64,000 nt of DNA from Phytophthora quininea (taxonomy: Eukaryota; Oomycota; Peronosporomycetes; Peronosporales; Peronosporaceae). This document shows positions 47,994 through 60,210 of the stretch, one piece after another. The position numbers were made by a program, and so were the translations under genes. The notes beneath the pieces were generated by a model, which was not told where the DNA came from, did no database searches, and saw nothing but the letters and a program-made list of their open reading frames with translations. How positions within the stretch are numbered: the stretch's first letter is position 1; each line of letters begins with the position of its first letter. The stretch lies in contig JAAVTG010000746.1 in assembly GCA_011947345.1 (NCBI GenBank), forward strand, positions 1 to 64,000. Direction: 5' to 3'.

Positions 47994-50900
47994 ATGTACC
48001 CAATCTTCAAATCCGAAATGGACTCGACTGGCGGCGCGACTCCTCCAGCTTCGGGGGCTTCTGGCTCGGCCCCCAGCGGCTCACATGCGGCACAACCGAC
48101 TGCATCTGCTGCATCTGCGTCTGCTAATTCGTCCAGCGTGCGGGTGCTCGCCAACGGCCTCGAGGACAGCGACAGCGACGACCAAGACGACGAATCTCGG
48201 GGCCGCAAAGGCGGCGGCTGCGACGCGGTGGCGCCCCCGCAAATGACGGTAACGCGTCCCCGGATGCAGACCATACCGTTGACGACGTGGATGGCTTCGT
48301 GGTTGGCGACATGGAGCAGGAAGAGCAGGACGGAGACGACGACTACGGCGAGCAGGCCGAAGAGCTGGACGAGGAGATCGTGGACGAGCTGGACATCCAG
48401 GAGAGGGAGAGACAGTACTTTTCCGAGGACGAGCTGGATGACGACGTGGACGGAGAAGATCTGGGCGAGAATGCCGAGATGCAAGTGCTTTTACTAAAGA
48501 GTTTTACTTTCTTTTAAGAAATATCTAACAAAAACCGTTTGTATATCGTGCAGGGATTACCGTCGGATGGAGACATTGGATCGCTATGACACTGCGATGC
48601 TGGATACGAGACAGTATGAAGACATGGATGTGGACACGAGACGAGCAGTGGAGGACGAATTGAATCGACGAGATGCTCGTGAAGGACGCATTGCGCAAGT
48701 GTTCCAGGAAGACATGGAGATGGAGCACGACGACACGCACAGAAGGAGATTCCAACGACGAGAAGCAGAGTACGCAGAGGGTGGCCAAATGGACGATGGC
48801 GAGGAGCTGATCAATCTCGAACACTTCGACGTGCCGTTGAGAGAGTGGATCGCCACGGAAAGACCTCGGGAAGAGATTAAGCGGCGCTTCCGCAACTTTT
48901 TGAACACGTTCGCAGACGCCAAGACAGGGCGGTTGGTGTATCACGAGAAGATTGTGCAGTTAGCGCAACGCAACGAGCAGTCGCTTGAGATTGAGATCGG
49001 CGATGTGATACACAGCATGTCGATGGTGGCCGCCTGGCTGGTGGAAGCTCCCAAGGACATGTTGGAGATTCTAGACGAAGTAGCGAAGGAGGTCGTGCTG
49101 TCTCTTTTCCCCTACTATTCGACGATCCATCAGCAGATTTACGTGCGCATCTTGGACCTCCCCGGCACGGAGCGTCTACGGGATCTTCGTACCGCACATT
49201 TGAACTTCCTTATTAAGGTTTCAGGGGTGGTCACCAGGCGTACCTCCGTGTTTCCGCAGCTGCAACTAGTTAAGGTAAACTGTCCTGGCTGTGGCGCAGT
49301 GTTGGGACCTTTCACACAACAAAGCCAGCAGGAAGTGAAGCTGAATGCTTGTCCCGAGTGCCAGTACCGCGGCAAATTCCCCGTCAACAGCGAGCAGACG
49401 GTGTATCGTAACTTTCAGAAAATCACTCTGCAAGAATCTCCGGGCAGTGTGCCGCCAGGTCGTGTGCCTCGGTCGAAAGATGTCGTATTGGTGGGAGACC
49501 TCATCGACAAGGCTCGTCCCGGTGACGAAATTGCAGTGACGGGTATTTACACCAACACACCCGACCCGACGTTGAATCTGCGGGATGGCTTTCCCGTTTT
49601 CCGCACTGTGATCGAGGCCAACCACGTCGAGCGACGTGCTGATGTTCTGGGCAGTCAATTGCTCACCGCAGAGGACAAGAAGCAGATCCTGCGACTTGCC
49701 AAGCAACCGGATATCGCCCAAAGAATCATCAATAGTATTGCGCCATCGATTTATGGCCACCAGCAAGTCAAGACAGCACTAGCTCTGGCGCTGTTCGGTG
49801 GGAAGCCCAAATTCATTAAGAATTCTCGAGTCCGAGGCGATCTGAACGTCCTGATGGTGGGAGATCCAGGTACAGCAAAGTCCCAGTTCTTAAAATTCGC
49901 CAAACAGACTGCGCCTCGTGCTGTGTATTCCACAGGCAAAGGTGCGTCTGCCGTGGGCCTTACCGCTGGTGTGTCACGCGACCCCTTTACGAAGGAATGG
50001 GTCCTTCAAGGTGGTGCCTTAGTACTAGCAGACAAAGGAGTGTGTTTGATTGATGAGTTTGACAAGATGAACGAGCAGGACCGAACGAGTATCCACGAAG
50101 CGATGGAGCAGCAGAGCATCTCGGTGTCTAAGGCTGGTATTGTCACTTCGCTGCAGGCACGATGCTCCGTCATTGCAGCGGCAAACCCTATCGGTGGGAG
50201 GTATAACGCCGCCCGGACGTTTGCGGAGAATGTGGAATTGACAGACCCCATCCTGCAGCGATTCGACTTGCTGTGTGTTCTGCAGGATAAAGTAGACCCC
50301 GTAGATGATGAGCGTTTGGCGGACTTTGTAGTGTCTAGCCACATGCGTAGCAATGCTGTGAAAAAGAAAACAGGGGATGGCGACAACGAGGAAGAGGGCC
50401 ACGATGAAGACGAACTGAGCGCGATGACGCAGTCCATGCAGGTGGGAGACACCGACACGAGCATGACGTTAGACCAGGAACTGCTGCGGAAGTACATTCT
50501 GTACGCCCGCACATTCGTCAACCCGGTGCTGGCCAGTGGGCTGGATACAGGCAAAGTGGAAGCTTTCTACGCGCAACTGCGTCGTGCTTCTCAACACACT
50601 GGCGCTGTTCCGGTGGCTGTGCGTCATCTCGAGTCCCTTTTCCGCATGGCGGAAGCTCATGCTCGAATGCACCTCCGTGATACCGTTGGCGACGAAGACC
50701 TGGCGTTAGCTATTCGCGTTCTTACAGAGAGCTTGTGCGATGCCCAGAAGTTCACTTTTAAGCGCCAGTGGCGTCGTCTGTTCCGTCCGTATCTGACCTA
50801 TCGGCAGGACAACAACGTCTTGCTGTTGCACGTCCTGCACGAGCTCTTCAAGTCAGCCCACGCGTACCATCAACTACGCATGCAAGCTGATGTGCGACGC

Positions 50901-51062
50901 AACCACAAGGACACTACGCTAAGTGTACTACGCGATGATCTGCTCTCGAAGGCCAAGTCGGTTGGTATCTACGACTTGAGCGAGTTCTACGAGTCGAAAG
51001 CGTTCACCAAGGCAGGTTTCCGGATTGACGAGGCCACCAACTCCATTATTAAGGACATCTAG
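47994..51062 (+). CDS. MCM2: MCM2 replicative helicase subunit
   Basis: Subunit 2 of the MCM2-7 helicase. Exon 1 (47,994-48,480) encodes the acidic N-terminal tail. It carries one frame change near 48,240 at a C-run. A 73-nt intron with a GC donor (GCAAGT) and CAG acceptor (48,481-48,553) joins GAT to G in frame. Exon 2 runs uninterrupted to 51,062. Zinc finger CPGC-x-CPEC (49,281-49,361), Walker A GDPGTAKS (49,860-49,883), Walker B CLIDEFDKM (about 50,043) and arginine finger RFD (about 50,260). The Asp/Glu-rich N-terminus and the DYRRMETLDRYD segment identify it as MCM2 rather than another paralogue. Confidence 0.93.
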
Positions 51063-51113
51063 CGGGACTGCAAGGGAAGTAAAACGAAACATCTTGTTCA
51101 GACGTCATTGCTC

Positions 51114-53163
51114 TCAGAGCGCTTTGCCGTTGTACACGAGCTGGTTGATCTTCTCTGGCAGTACCTCGCACATTTCCGTGCAGATGGCGATTTCGCTCTC
51201 GAAGCTGCGCTTCAACTCTTGACTTTGAGCTGCTTGCTTCTGCTCGTACTTCCGAACGAGTTCAATCACGGCCTCGTGGTAAGCAAGAGCCTGCTTCCAG
51301 TACCCGACTGTCTTTGCTGTGTCCGATAGCACAATCTTGCCACAGGCATGAGCGAGACCAAAGTACCCAAGCAAAGGGTGCGGAATTCCTTTGGCGACAG
51401 GGCATCGCCAGGAGGGAGTTGCACTTGCTTCCCTCCTGACAGAACAGCTTTCCGCCGAGGGTCTTCGCTGCCGCTACCTTCCTGCTCCGATGAAGGGTAG
51501 TAGAGCAGCAGAAATTGCTGGTAGCAGTGGATTGCCTTCAGCTCATACGCCATGGCCTTCTCTCCTGCCTCTTTGCTTTGCTTCAGCTCGAAAATGTCGG
51601 CATTGACCTCAGCACATTCGTAGTACAGCTCCTGCAGCAAGTCACTGAATGCACGCTCATTCAGTGTGTCGCCTAGCAGCGGCGACAACAAAGCCACTCG
51701 GCGTCTTTGCATCGCAACACGCCGTCCTCGAGCATCTTCGAACGGAAGTAACCGCTTGTAAAGAGCACTCTCCCGCTGCAAGAGCCGCACGTGCTGCGTC
51801 ACAAACCCGTCCAAGACGAAGACTTTTTAGCGCGAGTGCAGGCAAGAAGCCCCATCTTGAACACGGCGCGAGCTTGGTCAAATGTCTCCACGCTGGCTGC
51901 TGGCACGAATTCCATGCCGAACCCTGCTGCATTGTCAGCCTCAGTCTTCTCGTCGGATCTCTGGTTGCTAGGAGTAGTCAGAGCCAACTTTGCTAGCGTC
52001 GCTTCCATGCTGTTTGGGCAAGGCAACACACCAGCAGTTTCCGGGATGAGGTACCCTTCTAGCTGCATCCCTGCGAGCTGGAGAGTGAGCACATGTAGAC
52101 GACTCCACGTAGAGTAGATCTCGGCCACTAGCATCTCCTGCTCTTCGTTTTCCTCATCTCTTTCAGATCCATGGTGGAGCAGCATATACTCACTCGCTTT
52201 CAGACATGTCGCCGCATCTTCGGGGTTTTCAGTATCCAAGTAGAATTCTACCAACTTTAATGCATTACGCACCCACTCATGAGCACCTACAAAGCGAGAG
52301 TTGTCACCTCGTTCTGCAGCATTCACGCACTGCAACAACTGCAGCTCTAGCGTCGACAGACAATACTTGGCGGATTCATCGGCCATGCTCAGCGTTCCAT
52401 ACACTTGCGCCAGGAAAAATGCGTGTGGGTCTGTGCCGTCGCCAGCAGCGCATCGTGCGTTCCCATCTTTTCACACAGCTTTTGTCCTGCCGCGAGGTAG
52501 CAGAGTGCTCGCAACGGCCGCGAACGGTTCGACCAGAGCACTCCCAGCTGATTCAGAAGCTCCATCACGTGCACTACATAAATTTCGTGCTCAGAAGAGA
52601 TCTGGACTTTAGGAAGATCGCCGAGCAGCTTCGGAACTGCATTTTTGGTCACCGATTGACTTTGCGAGCCGTCATCAGCTGTAATTGCCGTCGTGTATTT
52701 CACCAGCTCTGGAACGAAAAAATTGCCAGCTTCTTCTAGCACAGGCTGCGCATCTAACAGAGCAATCAACAATGGGCACGAGGACAACTTTATATAGTAG
52801 AATGAAATATAATACGTACGATGCGGCTCTTCCACTGCCAAGTACGTGGCCCCGAGTCTCGCAGCAGCACACGCATTCTCCTACGAAATAAATATGAGTA
52901 CATATATAGCGTACCAAGACTTCGAACTCGACCTACCGCTGGACTGAGATTTGTCGTCCGCAGCGTCTGCAGAATCTCCACCACTCGATACTGCGCCACG
53001 TAGGGCGTCGTCTCCGGCACGTCCTCCTAAAGCAACGATTGTATTGTTAAACCCTCCTCAAATTAAATAAAACACGGGCCAATCTCCCCTCTCCTGGCCA
53101 ACGTACCAGCGCCATCTCCTCCAGCCTCTGCATCAATGCGTGGAACTCCTCGGGCAGCTCCAT
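51114..53163 (-). CDS. KIF-binding protein (KBP family)
   Basis: TPR-like helical protein that in animals binds kinesin motor domains. Start at 53,163 (MELPEEFHALMQRLEEMAL). Introns by frame and splice site: 53,106-53,027, 52,936-52,881 and 52,819-52,754, all GT-AG. The long last exon contains the KBP_C signature: AKYCLSTLELQLLQC, EWVRNALKLVEFYLDTENPEDA and, at the end, GYFGLAHACGKI with a charged helix. Frame changes near 52,400, 51,827 (A5 run) and 51,395 look like errors, since both sides fit. Divergent from the coiled-coil gene to its right. Confidence 0.75.
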
Positions 53164-53274
53164 CGTCACCTTCCCGAAGCGGTATCCTAGAAAAAATAAG
53201 ACGTTTCCACAAAATTATAATAATCAGATTTGATAATTGTAATTTCGCTTTTATACGCCAGTCAGCAAAAAACT
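53164..53274. promoter_or_regulatory. Short shared promoter region of two divergent genes
   Basis: About 110 nt of AT-rich DNA between the KBP-family start and the first plausible start of the coiled-coil gene. It presumably drives both. Confidence 0.4.
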
Positions 53275-55151
53275 ATGTGGTCCCCAGACGCCGCCGGCGA
53301 CCTTTCCCGCGCCGCCCACGCCGCTCCAGCGGCAATTCCAGCCAGCAGCAGCGTCGCTCCAGCGCCTCCAGTCAGCTGTGGGCGTTCCCACCAAGTTCCG
53401 CGGGCTTCCCAGGCCCCAGCGCCGACTTTAGCGACGCTCAAGACAATAAACCTCAGAACCATGGACTGATTGGGTCTTATGCCAACACAGAGGGACTGGG
53501 GTCGTATGCCAATGCTGAGGGAACGGCCAGGATGCTCTGGAATCGGCCCGAGAGAGAGGAAGAAGAGCGAGAAGAAGAAGCCTTGCCGTCTTATCTGAGC
53601 TATCTACAAGCACCAACGGATGCAACGTCAGTGGCGGCTCCTGCGACTTTAGTGGGGACGAGTTCTCCTATTGAGAGGGAGAGCCGAATGGAGGCAAAAA
53701 GCAAAGAATTGGCCAGAGCGCTGCAGGATTTCATCGCAGTGCAGATGGGACAGAGCGGGGCTGCAGTTGGTAGCAACGTAGTAGGAGGCTGCAGCTGCGA
53801 ACGACGAGTGATGCAGTTGGAGAGGCAGATGCAGACTCTACAGGCTGCAAAGACGGAGAGTGCAACGACTGCGACTGAGGATGCTAGTAGTGCCCTTGGA
53901 GACAGGGTGTCGACGCTGGAAGGACGACAAAGTGCGTTCCAGTCGCAGTTGGCCCAGATTTCCAAAGTGTTGGGAGTACCTGTGGGCAAACATGGCAAGA
54001 GCAGTCAGCTCAAGACGTTGGTACAGACACTGCGGGAGGAGATTGATGCCAAAGTACAAGCAGCGGTAGCTGAGGTGGAGGCTTCGTGTGTAGCCACGGC
54101 AAAGAAGCACGCAGAGGAACTGATTGCTGAAGCGGCAGCTTCGTCCTCATCTCCTGCGGGGGAATCGTCGACGCCCTCTGAGCCCAAAGACCACAAGAAG
54201 CAAGTGGACGGGGACTCTGACTCTGTGTCGGGCCTTCCGTTCGCTGCAGTTTTGAATGCGTTGGCAGAAGAACACGAGGCGTCGTTGACGAGACTCAGCA
54301 CCCATTTCGATGAGCGCTTGCGACTCGAAGGCTCCCAACGTGTGGCGCTCGAAGGGCGAGTGCGAGCACGTCTTGGCGAGCTGGAGGAGTGGATACAGCA
54401 AGTTGAAGGCGAGCTGGGTGGCTCTCATTTTGAAGCTGTAGGCGGCGCTGCTAGTTCCTCTTCTATCGCTGCAATAACCGACGAGCTGAACAAACTCCAG
54501 GCTCAAATGGCCCATTTGGAGCAGTCCTGGACACAGCAAAGTCGAGAGGCAGAAGAACTGTCAAGGAAACTGGCCAAACTGCCAAGCTCGGATGAATTGA
54601 CGGCCAAAATGGAGAGACAAGTGAACGAGCTAACCACTCTTCGAGAAAACGTAGCTAGTGTAGAGACTGTAGCATCAACGATACGGGAGGAGACGCAATC
54701 GGCGGCTCGGACGTCTCAAGGTCTGAAATCGATCGTGGAGAAGCTCGTTCGAGACACTGGCTCTGCTGAGGAGCTGCTTCAGCAGTATGTGAGCACCATC
54801 ACACACCAAGTCGCCAGCGTAACGCGTCAGTACGTGTCTGTGCGTATTCGCGACAACAACCGTCTACTAGACGCCACCTTGCGAGCTCGGGTGCCTGACT
54901 ACGTGGCGAACGAGAGCGAGAGCTTCTTGCTGGTTCGTCCAGAGGCCAAGAAGGAAGGAGACGTGCATGCGAATCACGACGCTGCTGGACCTGATGGGAC
55001 TTTCAGTTTTGTGCTGCGTGAGGACGACGAGGATGGAATCCGACGCTTCCTCAACGCCCAACCGCCTCCAAAGCCCAGTACCATCGGCACCACCATTAGC
55101 TCGGACGCTAGTGCTGTTGCTGCTGCTGCGGGCGCGACGTCGTCGGCGTAA
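53275..55151 (+). CDS. Large coiled-coil protein of unknown function
   Basis: About 600 aa. A low-complexity Pro/Ser/Arg-rich N-terminus is followed by an acidic block (EREEEEREEEALP) and SYLSYLQAP. Several coiled coils follow (for example CERRVMQLERQMQTLQAAK, ALGDRVSTLEGRQSAFQSQL, ITDELNKLQAQMAHLEQSW). The C-terminal region is Ala/Ser-rich. The start is unresolved: the open frame extends upstream into the neighbouring gene without an ATG, while the ATG at 53,275 is in another frame that would need a shift before 53,440. Might be a cytoskeletal or basal-body protein; no family was recognised. Confidence 0.55.
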
Positions 55152-55943
55152 GGAGGGCAAAATAAAGATATCGTCAAGATACAAGCACCTGCCGTCATCC
55201 TGTTAAATCCTGAGAGCTGTTGAGTTGGTACTTCCTCACGGTTTTCATTCGAACCGAGTGGCTGCAGTGGAAAACATGTAGTAGCACATGTCGATAAAGA
55301 CCATCGCCTTCTTGTTGCTCGTCTGGGATAACCCGTGCATGAGCTAACGAGCAACACTATGATCGCAAGAGTCAGCGCCGTTTCATCGCTTGCCTTGCAG
55401 AAAAAGCATAGAGCTCGTAGTTTCAGCTGCAACACAAACAACAAACTGATGGTGGGCTCGAACACGCGCCGACTTGACGGATTTCCCTGTAGGAGAACCG
55501 CCGAACTTGATCGATCAGCAAGCTCGTGCTTGCCAAAGGGAGGCCAGTTCCGGTTCGTTTCCGGATGACTCACGAGAAACTGTTAAAAATGGCCGTTGAA
55601 CAACGTTCGTCAGACGTGTACCGAATCAAGCCAAGCTGTGGCTGAGCGAGGCCTGTTGAGCAACGCATGGCAATCGGCGAGGCGTCGTTGCAGGGTTTGC
55701 TACAGCTCAGCTCAGTACAGGGAACTCTACTCACTGCGCATTTCGTCGCCGTCTCTCCGGAGCCTGTCCAGCAGTATCCGGTCGCTCCACAGACACCCAG
55801 CATCCGGTCCCGGTCGCGCCGTGAAATCGTTTTCGCCCCGTTTGATTCCAACGGCATACAAACGCCCAGTGGCAGCTCTGCTCACTTTGGAAACGGTGCA
55901 GCACAGCGCAGGTCTCCGGTATCTACCCAAGCGACACAGCGCC
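55152..55943. other. Intergenic with possible 5' leader
   Basis: The reading frame of the next gene is open back to 55,596, but this stretch is Arg/Ser-rich and lacks conservation-like features. The ATG at 55,944 has a better context. Otherwise nothing recognised. Confidence 0.4.
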
Positions 55944-57107
55944 ATGAACCAGTTCTTCGACTCGAGTCCGACGTTGCCCGGACTGTCGGCGATGCTGCAT
56001 CCGAGCAACTATCAACTATCCCCCAGAGACGCAGTGGGGTGCACGCCCTTGGTCGCGTCCAAGCTCTACAACGCAGAGTACATGCACCCCAACCGGAGCA
56101 AACCGGCAGCGGTCTCTGCAGAAGCCTCCGAGAGTCTCACTCGACCGACTAAAGTCGCCACGATAAGTAAGAACCCCAAGAACTCGCGCTACTTGCGGGA
56201 AATGGACCGCCGCGAGATCCTCACGCGGATCGCCAAAGGCGAGAAGCAATCAGCACTGGCCAAGGAGTTCAACGTCAGTCGAGCGGCCATCTGCAACCTG
56301 AACAAACACCGAGACGAAGTGCTGCGTCGCAAGGACGGCAACCCGATGGCCAAACACCCAAAGAAGCCTCGATCCAAGAGCAATCTCATGAAAAGCAAGA
56401 CCGAGGAAGTATCAGCACGCAACGGCGTGTACGAGGTCAAATCTCGAGCGGTGGCTCTGCTACTCACCACTCTGAAGAAGAAACACGCGACGGTCAGCGA
56501 GTTCCGGCGGTCTAGCGATCGATTGATGAGACTGGTCCTGGAGGAAGCTCTGGCCCACGTGCCGATCAAGACGGTCGACCTTATCCTCTCGAATCGAGTT
56601 CAGACGAGTGGCGTGGCCTTGGAGCATCCGCCCTGTGCTATCTCAATGGAACCGGTGGGCTACCCCATGCTCGACTTGTTCCATCAGATGGAGCCCCACC
56701 AACCCACAGCGTACGTGGGCTTTGGCGACATTGCAGTGTCGCCCAGTGATTCTCCATCGGATGTGCATGTGAAGCTCTACGACGCGAGACTGCCCAGCAC
56801 GCTCAACTTCCACAACGTGTTTGTTGTGGACCACGTAGTCACGTCGGCCGAGCTTGTGGTCACTGTGGTGCGACGACTGCAAGAACGTGGCGCAGTGGAA
56901 GCGATGGTTTCGCTGGTGGCGCTAGTAGCGACGGCCGACGCGGTGGAGAAATTACGCGCTGCTTTACCAGAGCTGAAGATTGTGGTGGCGCAAATTGATC
57001 ACGGCGACGACATGTTGACGACCACGGCGTCTGCATCGACGACGAACATGATTTTGGATCGGATGGATCAGGTTTACGATGTCCACATGCCGGCGAGTGC
57101 GTATTAG
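55944..57107 (+). CDS. HTH protein fused to a diverged uracil phosphoribosyltransferase-like domain
   Basis: A 387-aa protein from GCCATGA at 55,944. Residues about 90-127 form a helix-turn-helix of the kind found in transposon-derived DNA-binding proteins (REILTRIAKGEKQSALAKEF, then NVSRAAICNLNKHR). Residues about 160-385 follow the UPRTase order: SDRLMRLVLEEALAHVP, GYPMLDLFHQMEP, VKLYDARLPSTLNFHN, VFVVDHVVTSAELVV, then LKIVVAQIDHG. The PRPP-binding loop (usually DPMLATGGS) reads DHVVTSAEL, so catalysis is unlikely. Ligand sensing by the old enzyme fold coupled to DNA binding is a plausible inference. Intact single exon. Confidence 0.65.
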   Translation: MNQFFDSSPTLPGLSAMLHPSNYQLSPRDAVGCTPLVASKLYNAEYMHPNRSKPAAVSAEASESLTRPTKVATISKNPKNSRYLREMDRREILTRIAKGEKQSALAKEFNVSRAAICNLNKHRDEVLRRKDGNPMAKHPKKPRSKSNLMKSKTEEVSARNGVYEVKSRAVALLLTTLKKKHATVSEFRRSSDRLMRLVLEEALAHVPIKTVDLILSNRVQTSGVALEHPPCAISMEPVGYPMLDLFHQMEPHQPTAYVGFGDIAVSPSDSPSDVHVKLYDARLPSTLNFHNVFVVDHVVTSAELVVTVVRRLQERGAVEAMVSLVALVATADAVEKLRAALPELKIVVAQIDHGDDMLTTTASASTTNMILDRMDQVYDVHMPASAY

Positions 57108-57831
57108 GACAAGAAATGTGAGCTGTTGGCTCGCAGTGGCTGTATTGTGTTGAAATGGATGTATGCTACTATCAACGAAATGGTCGATGAACACTCGATA
57201 CGATTTTGATCAAATGTTCAGCAAGACGACCGTCATGCAGCACACCACTTGCGTTCAGGTGACTCAATTGCTTACCCTTTCATCTCAGGCACAAGAGTCC
57301 ATCTTGATGGAGTTGAAAGTCCAATGTGCTCAAGCTCACCATCCCAATACAGCTGGCATCCTTCCTTTTAAGAGTTGGATCACTCCTTGGGCCCGGGATT
57401 TTGTTGGGCCATCTTCTGCAACTCGCTGACGCACTATCAAAACACACTGCCACATCGAAACTACACACGAGAGATTCCCGCGGTAGTCGTTCGGGTGGAT
57501 ATAGCAGGTGACAGAGGATTCTTGGAGTAGTAAAGGTGATCATGAGGTTAAAATGAGTTGATTAACTATTTAACGGATTTCTCGTCCAAGCTGCTTTATC
57601 TCGTAGCATCAGATTTATCGTTGAGGGATCCAAATGGTGTGTTGCTCTAGAGCGATAGCATCAGTGTCTTTTGGCGGTTCGAAGCCCAATTGACGTATTA
57701 TCGACAGTATTGCCGATTCGTCGTAATGGAGTTCAGCTGCTTGTTGGTAGATGAATTGGCAGTGCATTTTGAAGGAGCACATCATCCTTGGAACGCTTGG
57801 CGTTTCGGTTGGGGCCTCACTGAATAGAATG
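57108..57831. other. Intergenic
   Basis: No gene recognised. The right part may be the 3' untranslated end of the LINE. Confidence 0.35.
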
Positions 57832-60110
57832 TCATTTCACAGTCTCCATGTATGGAAGATGATTGCCGTGTGTACTCTTCACAGAAGAAGGAGTACTTTG
57901 TGATTTTCTCGCCAACTTGCTCGCAGGTCTTGTGCTGTGGGGAAGACCAGAAGCCGCCAAGTCAATCAAGTTCTGAACGCCCGACGCCAGGGTTTGTACA
58001 CGTGTTCCCACATCGATGTAAGCGATGTGCACATGAAGAAGCAATGTTGTACTGTTTCAATCGCTCGGCACCCAGGGCGTACACATTGCTCAATTGTCGG
58101 GATCAGTGATTTCAAGAAGTATAGTCTCGAGCCGACGGTAATATCACCGCAATATAGTCGAAACATCACATCATGAGCCACTGGAAGTAGCAGTCCTCGC
58201 AGTGCTAGTACTTTTGACAGCGTTCGGTGAACACGTCGCCGTGGACATCCCAAATCCTCAAGTAAATGGTGCTCCAGCGCAGGCGCTTGTTCAAGCAGCT
58301 TACCCCAGTCCTTTTTCCGTAGTTTTGGGAAGAATCGTACGCTTGGCGTAGTGGTATTAGCACTACTCACCGATTATCCGTGAATTGGAGGTGTGTTTGC
58401 TGTATTTGCCGCTTGGATCTCTCCTGGATGAGGTTGAGGGAGAATTCTTGACATGACTTCTCTCAACTGTCTGTAGAGACGAAAAATATCCATAAGGACA
58501 ACTTCAGATCCGAGTATCGGGTGAAGTGTTGAACATATTTTGGAGAAGAACGCGGCCGATGAAGGCCAGTAATGATTTTCGTCTAGAAAATCGGCAAAAC
58601 AGTCCAACTTTTCTCCGCAAGTGCACGACATAAGCAGCCAAACTTGGTAGTACCTGACCCCAATGGCGTCGAAGTTTGTGTTAACTCTGGAGTGCCGCAC
58701 ATCGAATTCGGATGACTTATTCCACCATATTGGACTGTACAACGTGAATTTCACTTTTTAGTCTGCTGATTTGTAGCGACGATCGCTGTGGCCAATTTAT
58801 TCTCTCCCAATCGCGCAGTGTTCGACGCCACCACAGTGGCATCATTGTTGCTCTCCACCCCGCTGGTCGAGGTGGGTCTTGAAACAGAAAGTCACTGGAT
58901 CGTGGCCTAGCAAATTCCCCATAGCGTAGTTGGATTATATGATCATTGGTCGATACCACACGTTGTCATCGCTGTCTGAGTTGGAACTGGTGGTCACCAC
59001 AAAATGCTGCAACTGCTGTAGGTGCTGACGGCGAATTACTGTTGCTACATCAGGGACTCCGATTCCGTCCATTTCTCGCGGTGTCGTCGCTAGTCCTTTT
59101 TGTACAATGCTCACACCCGTTTTCCCGACACTAATGTGATTGTATAGAACGTAGCAGTTTATCATTCCTTGCCATCGCTTTATAAATCGCGTGGGAATTA
59201 TCATCGCAGTTGTGAAGTACCAAAGTATAGACAAAATCTCAACTTGAGCGATTAGTCTTCGACCTAGCAGAGTACGCGCTCGCCCTTTCCAGAGCTGCAA
59301 GCGTTTAATCATCTTGTGATCGAGTTGCGTCGCGAGTTTTTCAGACGTGTCCAAATTTCCAAAAGGTATGCCAAGGTAGCGCATTGTTTCGCCTCGTTTC
59401 AACGATCGAAGCGGCTCCAAACGTGGTGCTGGACACTTGTTATTCAGACTCATCATGACGCTCTTGGTGTGGTTCAGCCGCGCTCCAGATCCCACGCAGT
59501 AGCAGTCTACGATCTTCAGTTGATTCACCAATTGTGTCTTCCCTTTTGAGAAGAGAACGGTATCGTCAGCAAAAAACGCCACAGGAATCCGTAGCGTCTC
59601 ATTTACTTCGACGCCGAGATCTCGATTGGTTCGCAAAAGATTTCCCAGTGGTTCTAGTAAAGTGCAAACAGAAACGGCGATAATGGATCCCCTTGTTTTA
59701 ACACGCGTGCTGGAGATAGAGCATCCTGGGCCCACCCATTTATCATCAACGAACACTGTCTGTGTTCGTACATTAATTCGATCCACGAACGAAATCGCGG
59801 GCCAAGCCCTTGTCGTGCAAGCACGCGAAATAGATATTGCCGATTTACTTGATCAAACGCTTTCGCGAAATCCAGGAAGGTGGCAATGCCTCGATGATTC
59901 TGGGACGTCATCAAATGTTGCAAGTCTCGCACCAAAATTTTTTTCGTGGATTGAGCGTCCAGGTATAAATCCTTTTGGTCAGGATGTACTAACTTGGACA
60001 TCAGAGGACTTAAAGGTGATCGTGAGGCAACGTTTTGATCACTACTGTCACCTCGCTGCACAATTGCGAAGTCTTTGGCAGATGGTCCGCTTAACAGGCT
60101 TCACACGATG
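57832..60110 (-). mobile_element. 5'-truncated L1-like LINE
   Basis: Minus-strand remnant of a non-LTR element. Reverse transcriptase motifs: PKSP-type region altered (SKLVHPDQKDLYLDAQST), FLDFAKAFDQVNRQYL, VLKQGDPLSPFLFALY and FFADDTVLFSKG in successive frames. Further down are a thumb region (MRYLGIPFG) and the C-terminal zf-RVT zinc finger CVRPGCRAIETVQHCFFMC (about 58,050-58,110). The endonuclease and ORF1 are missing; similarity stops near 60,110, a typical 5' truncation. At least four frame changes. Confidence 0.8.
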
Positions 60111-60210
60111 AACAACTTGATTGGCATCCATCTGGAATCGGTTGATTCTTCACAACTGTTGCCGATACGTGGACAGATAGATAAAAGCGCTATCATCTTC
60201 GCTGTTCAGT

